Notes: generated from the sequence alone by a model not told the origin. Positions 46,976 through 55,088 are shown, counted from the stretch's first letter. The stretch is 64,000 nucleotides of DNA from Pontibacter silvestris (GCF_020907275.1 NZ_JAJJWI010000013.1:19547-83546), one strand, 5' to 3'. Numbers and translations: made by a program.

Positions 46976-47040
46976 CAAAAGTAAGCTCATACACTACCTT
47001 AAAAGATGATGAAAATCACTTATAACATTGATAGTTGTCA
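46976..47040 (-). promoter_or_regulatory. ccoI promoter with paired Crp/Fnr-type boxes
   Basis: Leftward order: distal TGAT-AGTT-GTCA (47029-47040), 10 bp, proximal TGAT-GAAA-ATCA (47007-47018), 23 bp, -7 box TACTTTTG (46976-46983). The transcript would begin near 46970, putting the proximal box at about -42, the class II activator position. Confidence 0.75.
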
Positions 47041-47082
47041 GTATACATCTTCATAGTAAGTGAGAGTTTTGTACTATCAAGC

Positions 47083-47094
47083 TGATGAAAATCA
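47083..47094. promoter_or_regulatory. Additional upstream Crp/Fnr-type box
   Basis: TGAT-GAAA-ATCA is an exact copy of the proximal ccoI box and lies 76 bp further upstream. No -7 box is found at the standard distance on the plus strand, so it may be an auxiliary site for ccoI. Confidence 0.55.
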
Positions 47095-47478
47095 AACAAA
47101 ATAGCTCCGGGTCTGGACGTAGAATCGGGCGAGGCTAAAAGCTATGAAAAGCTTTTTTAACTTTCATGGCTCCAAGGGTAACTTCTCCAGCCTTCTGCGC
47201 AAAGCAAACTGCTCCAGACCTTCAGCTAAAACATAGTTGAGCCAGTCTATGCCTAGGACTACATTGTTTTACAGAAAGCTTAATTCAGACGGTGGTTAAG
47301 AAATTTGTAGTGGCAAAAAAAGCAAGCTGCAGATGATACCTGTGTTACTTGAAGTTACAAACATCATCTTACTATAAAATAAGGCCTTAAGGGTTTTAAG
47401 CTATTGTGCATGCACAGCATTCTTTAGAAATAAAGAAGTTTAGTAAAGCTGCATGAGGTGGACACTTACCATAACAGA
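47095..47478. other. Intergenic region between the ccoI control region and the crp/fnr gene
   Basis: About 385 bp. One short AAAAGCT/AGCTTTT hairpin lies near 47140. No gene or RNA family was recognised. Confidence 0.3.
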
Positions 47479-47507
47479 AACGGCAGACTTATTACAGGTC
47501 TGTCGTT
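47479..47507. terminator. Hairpin terminator after the Crp/Fnr regulator gene
   Basis: A 10-bp stem with one mismatch (47479-47488 and 47498-47507) lies about 25 bp beyond the regulator stop. The U-rich run is strongest on the plus strand (TTATTTTTCTTTT), so it may work in both directions. Confidence 0.5.
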
Positions 47508-47532
47508 ATTTTTCTTTTAGAAAGGTTATTAA

Positions 47533-48255
47533 TCAATCATACAAATGGCAAATCTCAAAAAGCTTATCAGGGTCTAGAATGGTGATGCTGCTTCCTTTCG
47601 CAGCAATAATATTCTCATCTTTGAAATCTGATAGCAAACGGATAGTTGTTTCTTTGGCAGTGGCCACAATAGAGGCCAGATCATCCCGGGAAATGGAGAT
47701 AGTAAACTTATCCTTTTGCTCTTGCTCTTCCTTATCTGTTTCGTAAGTTTTCTGTAGTAATAGTAGCGCCTCTGCCAAACGTTCACGCACAGGTTTACAA
47801 GCCATTTGCACTATCCGGTCTTCAGCCTCACCCAACGCTTTGGAAAGTAGTTTTATTAATCCATTGGACAAGTTCATGTTGTGGGAAATCAGATTCTGAA
47901 ACTGTGACTTAGGAATAAAGCACACTACTGCATCATCCAGGGCAACTGCTGAAGCAGAAAAACTAGAATCAGCCATAAGTGCCCTATAGCCAATAACATC
48001 ACCAGGCTTGGCCAATCTGATAACCTGTTCTTTGCCTTCGCTGCCCATTTTGGAAACCTTTATTTTTCCGGTATTCACACAGTAAAGGCCTGTAGGCTTA
48101 GCGCCTTCAAAAAAAATGACCTGGCCTTTTTTATACAGACAGCTGGTTTTGCTAGTAGAAAGTTCTTCCACTTCGCTTCCATTGCAACAGCCAAGCAAGG
48201 AGGACTTTCTGCTCAGGCAGTTTTGGCAATCCGGCGGTGTGAACTTCATAAGCAT
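47533..48255 (-). CDS. Crp/Fnr family transcriptional regulator
   Basis: A 240-residue regulator. The N-terminus has PPDCQNC at Cys10 and Cys13, then CC at 23-24, and is followed by a cyclic-nucleotide-binding-like beta barrel (about 35-140; KGQVIFFEGAKPTGLYCVNTGKI). A dimerisation helix and winged helix-turn-helix follow. The recognition helix (AKETTIRLL) keeps the Glu and Arg that read the TGA part of a half-site in Crp and Fnr. The cysteines could ligate an oxygen-sensing Fe-S cluster as in Fnr, although the spacing differs. It lies beside the cco genes and is the best candidate for the protein that binds their paired boxes. Confidence 0.92.
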   Translation of the reverse strand: MLMKFTPPDCQNCLSRKSSLLGCCNGSEVEELSTSKTSCLYKKGQVIFFEGAKPTGLYCVNTGKIKVSKMGSEGKEQVIRLAKPGDVIGYRALMADSSFSASAVALDDAVVCFIPKSQFQNLISHNMNLSNGLIKLLSKALGEAEDRIVQMACKPVRERLAEALLLLQKTYETDKEEQEQKDKFTISISRDDLASIVATAKETTIRLLSDFKDENIIAAKGSSITILDPDKLFEICHLYD

Positions 48256-48436
48256 TAGTTTAGAATAGAAGTAAAATTACACAACCAAGTGGTAGAATAT
48301 ACATGGGAGAAGAAGCTTTTTTATTAAAAGGACTCATGCTACCATTTCATAACCAAAGTTAATGACGAGCCAATCAATAGAACGACCGACAATGGATTAA
48401 GAAAATTACAGAATAATAACCTTATTAAACACAAAT

Positions 48437-48868
48437 TTATTCGGGTGTATAAGAACTAAAAGTGTGATCAGTATAGAAGATCATGACACGCTCTATTGCT
48501 TTATTCGTTGCGGCAACGGGAAAAGCAGATGATGACTCTTCTTTAGGGTTTTGTACTTTATCTTCCTGCTTAGGGGATACATTGGCAACAGTTGAAGCTC
48601 TTTGTACCTCATAATTCTTATCCAGTTCTGCGACATTTTCAGGCATATTTGTTACTAAATCATTTAGCATATTCCCTTCTCCAAGCAACAACCATTTAAG
48701 ACTAATATCTCTATAGGTAGAGATAATTTTTAAAACTACATCCAGGCTTGGCTTATTTCTCTCGCTGAGTATGTGACTGATAACAGCTCGTGGGACTTCC
48801 ATTCCATCTGCAAACTGAGAAGCTGTAAGCGATTTATACTCCATAAGATGCCTTATTCTTTCTACCAT
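48437..48868 (-). CDS. XRE-family helix-turn-helix regulator
   Basis: ATG 48868 gives 143 residues starting VERIRHLMEYKSLTASQFADG. The helix-turn-helix (about 3-60) continues VPRAVISHILSERNKPSLDVVLKI, a Cro/CI-type fold, and LKWLLLGEGNML is common in Bacteroidota members. A longer frame to 48976 would add 36 hydrophobic residues and would start above the predicted promoter, so it is rejected. The C-terminal part is low in recognisable motifs. Its promoter contains a sequence repeated inside a large palindrome upstream, which suggests autoregulation. Confidence 0.87.
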   Translation of the reverse strand: MVERIRHLMEYKSLTASQFADGMEVPRAVISHILSERNKPSLDVVLKIISTYRDISLKWLLLGEGNMLNDLVTNMPENVAELDKNYEVQRASTVANVSPKQEDKVQNPKEESSSAFPVAATNKAIERVMIFYTDHTFSSYTPE

Positions 48869-48876
48869 AACCTGAA

Positions 48877-48908
48877 TACAAATGTATATATAAAAGTAAA
48901 CTAACAAA
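48877..48908 (-). promoter_or_regulatory. XRE-gene promoter with candidate operator copy A
   Basis: Leftward there is TTTG (48905-48908), an 18-bp spacer and a TACATTTG -7 box (48879-48886), a canonical promoter whose transcript would start about 5 nt before the ATG. The segment 48878-48902 matches 49025-49049 at 22 of 25 positions and covers the -7 box, so a protein bound here would block transcription. Confidence 0.6.
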
Positions 48909-48988
48909 CTGAATATAGTAATTAAATCAAAACGAGTAATTAAACAATGGCTTTCACATAAAAACTTAATAATCATATTATAAGTAAT

Positions 48989-48997
48989 TTATGCACA
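48989..48997 (+). other. DnaA-box match
   Basis: TTATGCACA fits the DnaA consensus TTATNCACA. Two further perfect matches lie at 49189-49212 in the same gap. Confidence 0.35.
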
Positions 48998-48999
48998 AA

Positions 49000-49069
49000 T
49001 TAGATTGGATAAACAGTATAGTTTACAAATGTATATACAATTGTAAACTGTACTGTTTATCCAATCTAA
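49000..49069. repeat. 70-bp near-perfect palindrome containing candidate operator copy B
   Basis: The palindrome is centred at 49034.5 on GTATATAC, with only scattered mismatches over 35 bp per arm. Its outer arms (TTAGATTGGATAAACAGTA and its complement) match over 29 bp with one mismatch. The central part (49025-49049) is the sequence shared with the XRE promoter. No U-tract flanks it, so an operator or cruciform is more likely than a terminator. Confidence 0.75.
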
Positions 49070-49180
49070 ACCAATATTTTCCTTCGATAAAGCCATTATA
49101 TACTTATAACCTGATACTTATATATTGCTTTTGAGCAAGCCCTTTCTTTTATAGCAAATGACAATATGGCATAACAAAAT

Positions 49181-49220
49181 ATGCTATTGTGGATAACTCG
49201 GTTTATCCACAATAGCATAA
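49181..49220. repeat. Perfect 17-bp inverted repeat carrying two DnaA-box matches
   Basis: Arms 49181-49197 and 49204-49220 are perfectly complementary around CTCGGT. The inner ends are TGTGGATAA (49189-49197) and TTATCCACA (49204-49212), both perfect DnaA boxes in inverted orientation. No U-tract follows on either strand. Confidence 0.65.
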
Positions 49221-49430
49221 GAAACTATTTACTAGTATGTTATAGCAGCAGTTAAAGCTTTAATTTATACTGCTATTTTAACAGTACCTAAGCAAAACTG
49301 ACCAATGATGATAAAGGGGCTAAGGCCTCCGGGCTTAGCATGTGATTGTAGATATTGTAGACTGTAAGCTATTGCACTATTTATAGAGAATACCACTGAA
49401 GCAGAGAGGTACTTTTAAGAAAGGGAATAT

Positions 49431-49482
49431 AAAAAAGCTCCTAAAACCGGGAAATAATACATACTTCCAGCTTTAGGAGCTT
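49431..49482 (-). terminator. Rho-independent terminator after the cupredoxin gene
   Basis: An 11-bp perfect stem (49435-49445 and 49472-49482) lies 26 bp beyond the stop and is followed in the minus direction by TTTTTTATA. The loop is 26 nt and may fold further. Confidence 0.8.
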
Positions 49483-49508
49483 CCAAAGGATTATTAAAAC
49501 AGACTACT

Positions 49509-50060
49509 CTATTTCACTATTAGATTACCATGCATGCGCTTCCAGTGTTCAGGGTAAGTGCAAACAAAGTCGTAGGTACCAGGAGTAAGAGGGGCATCAA
49601 ATTCCATGGTAACAGTTTGCCCGGGTAAAGCCAAGGGAGATGCAGCCAGCACATTAGTTGAGTCATCAGGAAGGTACATACTTGGTGCTCCCTCCTTCTC
49701 CCCTGCCAATGCAACTTCTTTATACTTGCCCAGCTCTGTCACCACTACATTATGAATCATGGGCTGGTCTACACCTTCGTTCGTAAACTCAAGTTTAACC
49801 AAACTACCTGCAGCCACTTCTAATGAATCTTCCGAGTATGCTATCTCTTCCAGATTATTGCCGATGGCGCGTAACTTCAGCTCCACTACTGGCTGAAGGG
49901 TTGAATCAGGTTCTTCTGCAGGCTGAGGCACTGTATTGGTAGCCATAGCAGTATCTGTTTCCGGATTACTGGCCGATGAAGCTTCTTCAGACTCAGCTAC
50001 GGGGCCACAACTGTACAAAAAAGTTACTAAACTCCCTATATAGAAAATTCTTTTCAGCAT
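49509..50060 (-). CDS. Cupredoxin (azurin/plastocyanin-like) lipoprotein
   Basis: A 183-residue protein with a lipoprotein signal (FYIGSLVTFLYSC; lipobox Cys about residue 18), an acidic low-complexity linker (about 20-60) and a C-terminal cupredoxin domain. The type 1 copper ligands are visible: His in PMIHNVVV, then Cys, His and Met in FVCTYPEHWKRMHG. It should carry single electrons in the periplasm, perhaps to a terminal oxidase; the cbb3 genes lie nearby but on another transcript. A terminator follows it. Confidence 0.92.
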   Translation of the reverse strand: MLKRIFYIGSLVTFLYSCGPVAESEEASSASNPETDTAMATNTVPQPAEEPDSTLQPVVELKLRAIGNNLEEIAYSEDSLEVAAGSLVKLEFTNEGVDQPMIHNVVVTELGKYKEVALAGEKEGAPSMYLPDDSTNVLAASPLALPGQTVTMEFDAPLTPGTYDFVCTYPEHWKRMHGNLIVK

Positions 50061-50095
50061 AAATGTTCTCCCTTTGGCTCTATAAACTAAATGTA

Positions 50096-51838
50096 TTAAC
50101 CGAAGTACTCTTGTTCTAGTTTTTTATCGTGTCCGTACAAGTCTTCTCTAAAGTTAAGGTTACCATCTTCATCTACCCATGTAGTAAAATACACAATGTA
50201 AACCTGAACATTCTTAGGTAATGTCACCCATTCTTCTTTCCCTCCCTGCATCGTAGTACGGATTTTATTCTCATCCCATTCGGGCATATCTTTTAAAAGG
50301 TATTTCGCAAGCTCAACAGGCTTCTCTAATCTTACACAACCGTGGCTAAAGTCCCGTTCCCTTTGGTTGAACAGTGCATCGGCCGGCGTGTCGTGCAGGT
50401 AAACACTATACTCATTCGGGAAGAGAAACTTAATCATACCCAGAGAGTTTTTTGGCCCGGGCTTCTGTCTTAGCAAATAAGGAAAATTATTTGCCGTTAC
50501 ACCAGACCAATCAATGGAAGAAGGTGACACAGGATTATTGGCTTTGTCTCTTGTAACGATCTCCATGTTATTTCTTACAAGCCAATTCGGGTCACGCATG
50601 ATGGCCGGCTTAGCCTCATTTTCAACTATACTACCAGGCATGTTCCAGTAAGGAGCCATAACAACATACTGTACCTTATCACTGAATATTGGTGTTGAAT
50701 GCATTGTCTTACCAACAATCACCCGCATGTCCATCACTTTCTTGTACTTTCTTTCAGCTTCTGGGTCATTATCAGGGTCTTCATAAATGTAAAGTTTATA
50801 CTCTGGTATGTTAACCCAAATATACTTCTGGTCTAGTTTCTTAGGAACCATTCGCTTTGGTATCCAGCGCCAGCGTTCCATATTAATCATAATCTGGTTA
50901 ATACGGTCCTCAAGAGGCACGTTCATTGTAGTTAAGGTATTACCACCAACAACCCCATCCTGCTCTAAGCCGTGCAACCGCTGAAACTTCTTCACCTGTT
51001 GTTGCAGATTGTCGTCAAAGTAATAAAGCTTCTTATCTTCAGCATTAAGGTCCTGCTCAGGGTCCAGGCGTTTACGAATAGTTAAAACAGCCTGTGCAGA
51101 GTCTCCCTTCTGAAGCATTTTATTACTGCCTAACTCCACCTTAGGCCAGCCGCCTTTTTCCTGCAAGGCCTGATACTTTGCCAGCGCATCACGCAGCTTA
51201 ACATAGCCATCGTGCAGCGCTTCAAATTCATAGTAAGGGTATGTACTATCTCGCTCCTTTAAAATTGTCTGCAATGCTTTATGCAGTTTTATTTTATTCC
51301 TCCTCACATCCCAATGAAGGTTATCCTCTGCCTGGGGGCTAACCCGGCCTCTGTAAAAATCAGAAGCATAATTAAAATATGTAGCAGTTAGTGCCAGATC
51401 AATCTGTTTCTGCAAGTCCAAACGAGTTGAATCCTGCTCATCCATCTCCTCGTAACGCTTAAACATACTATCATAGTCTGCCAGGCGATAGTTTTTAGGG
51501 TTAAGTCCTTCTTTGCTGGCGTGATCTATGGTAGATAATAATTTTTCAGTCTGGGGTACCAGTTCATTATCATGAAACCAGGCAAGCCTGTAGTCTCTAT
51601 CACCGTAAAACTTAAACATCAACTCTTCATACTCCCCTAAATCGGGATTTTTGCTGATGTACTGAAGCACTTCCAGACTATCTGTTTTAGCCTGTGGCAA
51701 CTCGTCCTTGCCAAAAAGGCCAGATACAGAATTGGTAGCAGTTGTGGTATCTGATGACTGGTTACAACTCACAGCTAAAAACAGCAACATTAATCCTAAA
51801 AGCGGGGAGGTTATGTGCTTTAACTTATAAGGGTTCAT
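50096..51838 (-). CDS. L,D-transpeptidase (YcbB-like) lipoprotein
   Basis: A 580-residue protein. It has a lipoprotein signal (LLGLMLLFLAVSC), a large N-terminal scaffold domain typical of YcbB/LdtD (about 40-225), a peptidoglycan-binding helical domain (about 240-310; QQVKKFQRLHGLEQDGVVG) and a YkuD catalytic domain (about 345-540) with the active-site SHGCVRLEKP cysteine. It would form 3-3 peptidoglycan cross-links or attach proteins to the wall. It lies 35 bp upstream of the cupredoxin gene on the same strand, so the two may share a transcript. Confidence 0.93.
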   Translation of the reverse strand: MNPYKLKHITSPLLGLMLLFLAVSCNQSSDTTTATNSVSGLFGKDELPQAKTDSLEVLQYISKNPDLGEYEELMFKFYGDRDYRLAWFHDNELVPQTEKLLSTIDHASKEGLNPKNYRLADYDSMFKRYEEMDEQDSTRLDLQKQIDLALTATYFNYASDFYRGRVSPQAEDNLHWDVRRNKIKLHKALQTILKERDSTYPYYEFEALHDGYVKLRDALAKYQALQEKGGWPKVELGSNKMLQKGDSAQAVLTIRKRLDPEQDLNAEDKKLYYFDDNLQQQVKKFQRLHGLEQDGVVGGNTLTTMNVPLEDRINQIMINMERWRWIPKRMVPKKLDQKYIWVNIPEYKLYIYEDPDNDPEAERKYKKVMDMRVIVGKTMHSTPIFSDKVQYVVMAPYWNMPGSIVENEAKPAIMRDPNWLVRNNMEIVTRDKANNPVSPSSIDWSGVTANNFPYLLRQKPGPKNSLGMIKFLFPNEYSVYLHDTPADALFNQRERDFSHGCVRLEKPVELAKYLLKDMPEWDENKIRTTMQGGKEEWVTLPKNVQVYIVYFTTWVDEDGNLNFREDLYGHDKKLEQEYFG

Positions 51839-52197
51839 AAATTTTTCTTATCTTTTATTTATGCCGATGTAGTTTAAAAAGGCTTTTGCTCGACAATAGG
51901 TGCAATTATAATATTAAAATAATTCAATAAAATAACCTGAAATAACTTATAACAGGCAAATCATCTTAATGTACTTCAAAAACAAGTAAAATGTTTTAGA
52001 GATAGCACTACAATTCTTTTAGCTCATGTTATAGTTCGCAACTATTTCATTGCATTGTATTACTTAACATAATTTAGCAACTATTAACTTTAATTGCTAA
52101 GCTTTATTATTACTATAACAAAGCCAATATCATGCTAGGTTTCATGTTTCGGGCCAGATTAATTAACTTACAACGTTAAAGACACCATTCATAACCT
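51839..52197. other. Divergent intergenic region
   Basis: This 359-bp AT-rich stretch separates the L,D-transpeptidase and M1 peptidase genes and must contain both promoters. No clear -7/-33 pair, repeat or small gene could be assigned. Confidence 0.3.
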
Positions 52198-54096
52198 ATG
52201 AAAGTTTACCAACGTTGCTTACTTGGTTTAAGCGTGGCAGGCAGTTTGCAACTTAGCTCCTGCACCACTCAAACCACCAGCGAAAATCAAACTATGACAA
52301 CAGAACTAAATGCGCTAGAGCGCACCCCCTTAGACGTGCATAGCTTCTCTAAACCTACTGAAGCAGTTGCCAAACACCTAGACCTGGATATTGCAGTCAA
52401 CTTTGATAACAAAACAATAAACGGAAAAGCAAGCTACCTGATTGAAAACTTAGCCGGAACAGATCAGATAGTGTTCGACACCCGTGACCTGATAATTGAA
52501 AAGGTCTATCTGGGCGAAGACATGGAGGAAACCAGTTTTAAATTCGGTGAGAAAAAGGAATTTCTTGGCCAGCCTCTTTATGTAAACATTAAACCAGGTA
52601 CGAAAAAAGTAACCATTCAATACCATACCTCACCAACTGCAGCTGCTTTGCAGTGGTTAAGTCCGCAGCAAACTGCAGGAAAGCAATATCCATTTCTCTT
52701 CACCCAATCAGAAGCTATCCTGGCTCGTACTTGGATACCAATTCAGGATAGCCCGGGCATCCGTATCACTTACAGTGCTAAAGTGAAAGTACCTGAAGAA
52801 CTGATGGCAGTAATGAGTGCTGAGAACCCTCAGGAGAAAGACGAAAATGGGAATTATAGATTTGAGATGAAGCAGCCTATCCCCTCTTACCTGATGGCGC
52901 TGTCGGTAGGTGATTTGGTATTCCGGTCTGTCGGCGAACAAACAGGCATTTATGCGGAGCCCGCTACTATAGACGCAGCTGCCTATGAATTTGCAGAAAT
53001 GGATAAAATGCTGGTTGCTGCCGAAAAGCTGTATGGCAAGTACCGTTGGGATCGCTATGACCTGCTGGTGCTGCCTCCGTCTTTCCCTTTTGGTGGTATG
53101 GAAAACCCTCGCCTGACCTTTGTTACTCCAACCGTTCTGGCTAAAGACCGTTCCCTAACCAGCCTGATAGCTCATGAGCTGGCACATAGCTGGAGTGGTA
53201 ACTTAGTAACGAATGCGACCTGGAACGACTTCTGGCTTAATGAAGGCTTTACAGTATATTTTGAGCGGCGCATAATGGAGGAGCTTTATGGAAAAGAATA
53301 TGCCGATATGCTGAATGTATTGGGCTATCAGGACCTGCAAGAAACGATTAAGAACTTTGGCAGTTACAGCGAAGACACTCGTCTTAAACTGGACCTGGAA
53401 GGGCGTGATCCGGATGAGGGATTAACAGATATCGCTTATGAAAAGGGAAGCTTCTTTTTACAGAATATTGAACAAGCAGTTGGCAGAGAGAAGTTCGATG
53501 TTTTCCTGAATGATTACTTTAAAACATTTTCTTTCCAGAGCACGAACACGGATCTTTTCCTGGATTTTCTGCAAAAAGAACTTATAAGAGGTGATAAGCA
53601 GCTTGCAGATAAGATCAATATTGAGGGCTGGGTTTACTCACCTGGTCTGCCAGCGGACTTTGTAAAGCCAAGTTCCAGCCGGTTTGCCAAAGTAGAAGAA
53701 ACCTTTAACTCCTGGAAGAGCGGCACCCCGGCAACCCACCTGAACACCAAAGACTGGACAAGCCACGAATGGCTACACTTTATACGAATGCTGCCAGAGC
53801 AAATGACACAACAGCAAATGTATGAACTGGATAAAGCATTTAACTTTACTGACTCTGGTAACTCTGAAATTCTGGCTGCCTGGTTCCTGCATGCCATCCG
53901 CAATAATTATGTAACTGCAGATGAAGCATTGGAAACATTTCTCGTTAATGTGGGTCGCCGCAAGTTTCTGGTGCCAATTTTCAAGGCACTGGTTTCTACA
54001 CCAGAAGGGAAGAAAAAAGCACTGGCTATTTATGCCAAAGCAAGACCAAATTACCATGCGGTTTCTACTGTCACACTCGATGAAATGCTGAAGTAA
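52198..54096 (+). CDS. M1-family aminopeptidase (leukotriene A4 hydrolase-like) lipoprotein
   Basis: A 632-residue zinc metallopeptidase with a lipoprotein signal (LLGLSVAGSLQLSSC). An N-terminal beta domain (about 45-235) precedes the catalytic domain, with the exopeptidase motif GGMEN and zinc site HELAHSW followed by NEGFTVYFE. The C-terminal helical domain (about 480-632) matches the leukotriene A4 hydrolase type. It should trim N-terminal residues from peptides in the periplasm or at the outer membrane. A large hairpin terminator follows. Confidence 0.95.
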   Translation: MKVYQRCLLGLSVAGSLQLSSCTTQTTSENQTMTTELNALERTPLDVHSFSKPTEAVAKHLDLDIAVNFDNKTINGKASYLIENLAGTDQIVFDTRDLIIEKVYLGEDMEETSFKFGEKKEFLGQPLYVNIKPGTKKVTIQYHTSPTAAALQWLSPQQTAGKQYPFLFTQSEAILARTWIPIQDSPGIRITYSAKVKVPEELMAVMSAENPQEKDENGNYRFEMKQPIPSYLMALSVGDLVFRSVGEQTGIYAEPATIDAAAYEFAEMDKMLVAAEKLYGKYRWDRYDLLVLPPSFPFGGMENPRLTFVTPTVLAKDRSLTSLIAHELAHSWSGNLVTNATWNDFWLNEGFTVYFERRIMEELYGKEYADMLNVLGYQDLQETIKNFGSYSEDTRLKLDLEGRDPDEGLTDIAYEKGSFFLQNIEQAVGREKFDVFLNDYFKTFSFQSTNTDLFLDFLQKELIRGDKQLADKINIEGWVYSPGLPADFVKPSSSRFAKVEETFNSWKSGTPATHLNTKDWTSHEWLHFIRMLPEQMTQQQMYELDKAFNFTDSGNSEILAAWFLHAIRNNYVTADEALETFLVNVGRRKFLVPIFKALVSTPEGKKKALAIYAKARPNYHAVSTVTLDEMLK

Positions 54097-54114
54097 ACTA
54101 ACTATAAAGAATAA

Positions 54115-54177
54115 TACGGAACAGAAAAAGCAAAGGCCCGGCTATTATAGCCGGGCCTTTGCTTTTTCTGTTCCGTA
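54115..54177. terminator. Bidirectional hairpin terminator, perfect 30-bp arms
   Basis: Arms 54115-54144 and 54148-54177 are perfectly complementary around a 3-nt loop, with a GC-rich core and A/T-rich outer parts. It lies between convergent genes, 19 bp after the M1 stop and about 80 bp beyond the ferritin-like stop. Confidence 0.85.
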
Positions 54178-54259
54178 AAACTCTGCACTTTCTTACCTGC
54201 TAGTGAAGCCAGGCGAAAGCACAGAGTCTTACAAATGTTTTCATAAGATGAGGTGCTTT

Positions 54260-54751
54260 CTAGCTTGCAGCCTGGGTATTAATAGTTTCTTTTGCCATTG
54301 CAGTCAGCTTCTCATCAGTTTGTTTCTCTTCATCTAGTGTTGCCATTAGTAAATCGAGAACATCGTTCATGCCTAACTGCTTAGCATAAGCACATACAGT
54401 ACCATATGCTGCAATTTCATAATGCTCAACACGCTGTGCGCAGGCAATTAAAGCAGCATCCATCACACTGGCATCAGCTTTTTCACTCATCATTGAATTA
54501 GCTTCTTTTATGATGCCTTCCATTGCCTTGCATTTTTCTCCTGATGCTTTCTCACCCATGATATCAAAAACTTTATCAAGGCGTTCAATCTGCATCTTCG
54601 TTACATCCAGGTGCTCCTGGAAAGCAGACTTCAGTTTATCAGAAGAAGTTGCCTCCATCATTTTAGGAAGGGCTTTAGTAATTTGTTGTTCAGCATTATA
54701 TACATCTTTTAATTCGTGAATTAAAAGATCTTTCAAATTATTAAGTTTCAT
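54260..54751 (-). CDS. DUF892 ferritin-like protein (YciE/YciF type)
   Basis: ATG 54751 gives 163 residues starting KLNNLKDLLIHELKDVYNAEQQI, the usual start of this family; an upstream ATG at 54787 adds 12 unlikely residues. Four helices carry the carboxylates expected for a di-iron site (helix 1 ELKDVYNAEQQI; EHLDVTKMQIERLD; ACAQRVEHYEIAAYG; TLDEEKQTDEKL). Proteins of this group are linked to stress and iron or oxidant handling, but the reaction is not settled. Confidence 0.9.
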   Translation of the reverse strand: MKLNNLKDLLIHELKDVYNAEQQITKALPKMMEATSSDKLKSAFQEHLDVTKMQIERLDKVFDIMGEKASGEKCKAMEGIIKEANSMMSEKADASVMDAALIACAQRVEHYEIAAYGTVCAYAKQLGMNDVLDLLMATLDEEKQTDEKLTAMAKETINTQAAS

Positions 54752-55088
54752 AGCTTGGAAAGGTTTATCGTCAAACATATGCTGCATCTTACAGCTTGCA
54801 CTTAACTATACGACCCGCTTTGGCAGGGGTTATTAATTTTATGATTTAAATCAGGTAAAAGCTTTAAATTTGAAAGCATACAATATCTTTTTTATAAACT
54901 AATAAATATTTACTATATTTTATATATTAATATAAATGCATAAGATACATCTATTATCCGCACCTCTTTAATTAACGTTGGCAACGATTTTTTAAAAAAA
55001 GGGTATTTGGAGTAGTGTTTACCCTTCGGCACTGTAGAAGACAATACTAAATTAACCTTCATTAATTAACGGAAGAACTATTTTCAGA
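54752..55088. other. Divergent intergenic region
   Basis: This 337-bp AT-rich stretch contains one TGAT-TTAA-ATCA palindrome (54842-54853) and a TAAATTTG -7-like box (54865-54872). They do not show the paired geometry of the cco promoters. Confidence 0.3.

Larger units (their letters stand above)
48909..49430. other. AT-rich intergenic region with palindromes
   Basis: More than 500 bp without a gene. It holds the 70-bp palindrome, the 17-bp inverted repeat and three DnaA-box matches. The stretch 49221-49430 shows nothing further that I can support. Confidence 0.4.

Noticed and set aside
46950..46994. Upstream ATG (46994) as the start of ccoI
   Set aside because: The predicted -7 box (46976-46983) and transcription start near 46970 lie inside that extension, and the ccoI family motif begins after the inner ATG.
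47453..47746. Plus-strand open frame antisense to the Crp/Fnr gene
   Set aside because: Most of it is the complement of a clear conserved gene and it contains the terminator hairpin.
48869..48976. 36-residue N-terminal extension of the XRE regulator
   Set aside because: The extension is hydrophobic and unrelated to the fold, and it overlaps the promoter and operator. The helix-turn-helix begins right after ATG 48868.
54842..54853. TGAT-TTAA-ATCA palindrome upstream of the ferritin-like gene, similar to the cco boxes
   Set aside because: It has no partner box 22 bp away and no TAnnTTTG box at 23 bp on either strand, so it does not follow the cco promoter geometry.
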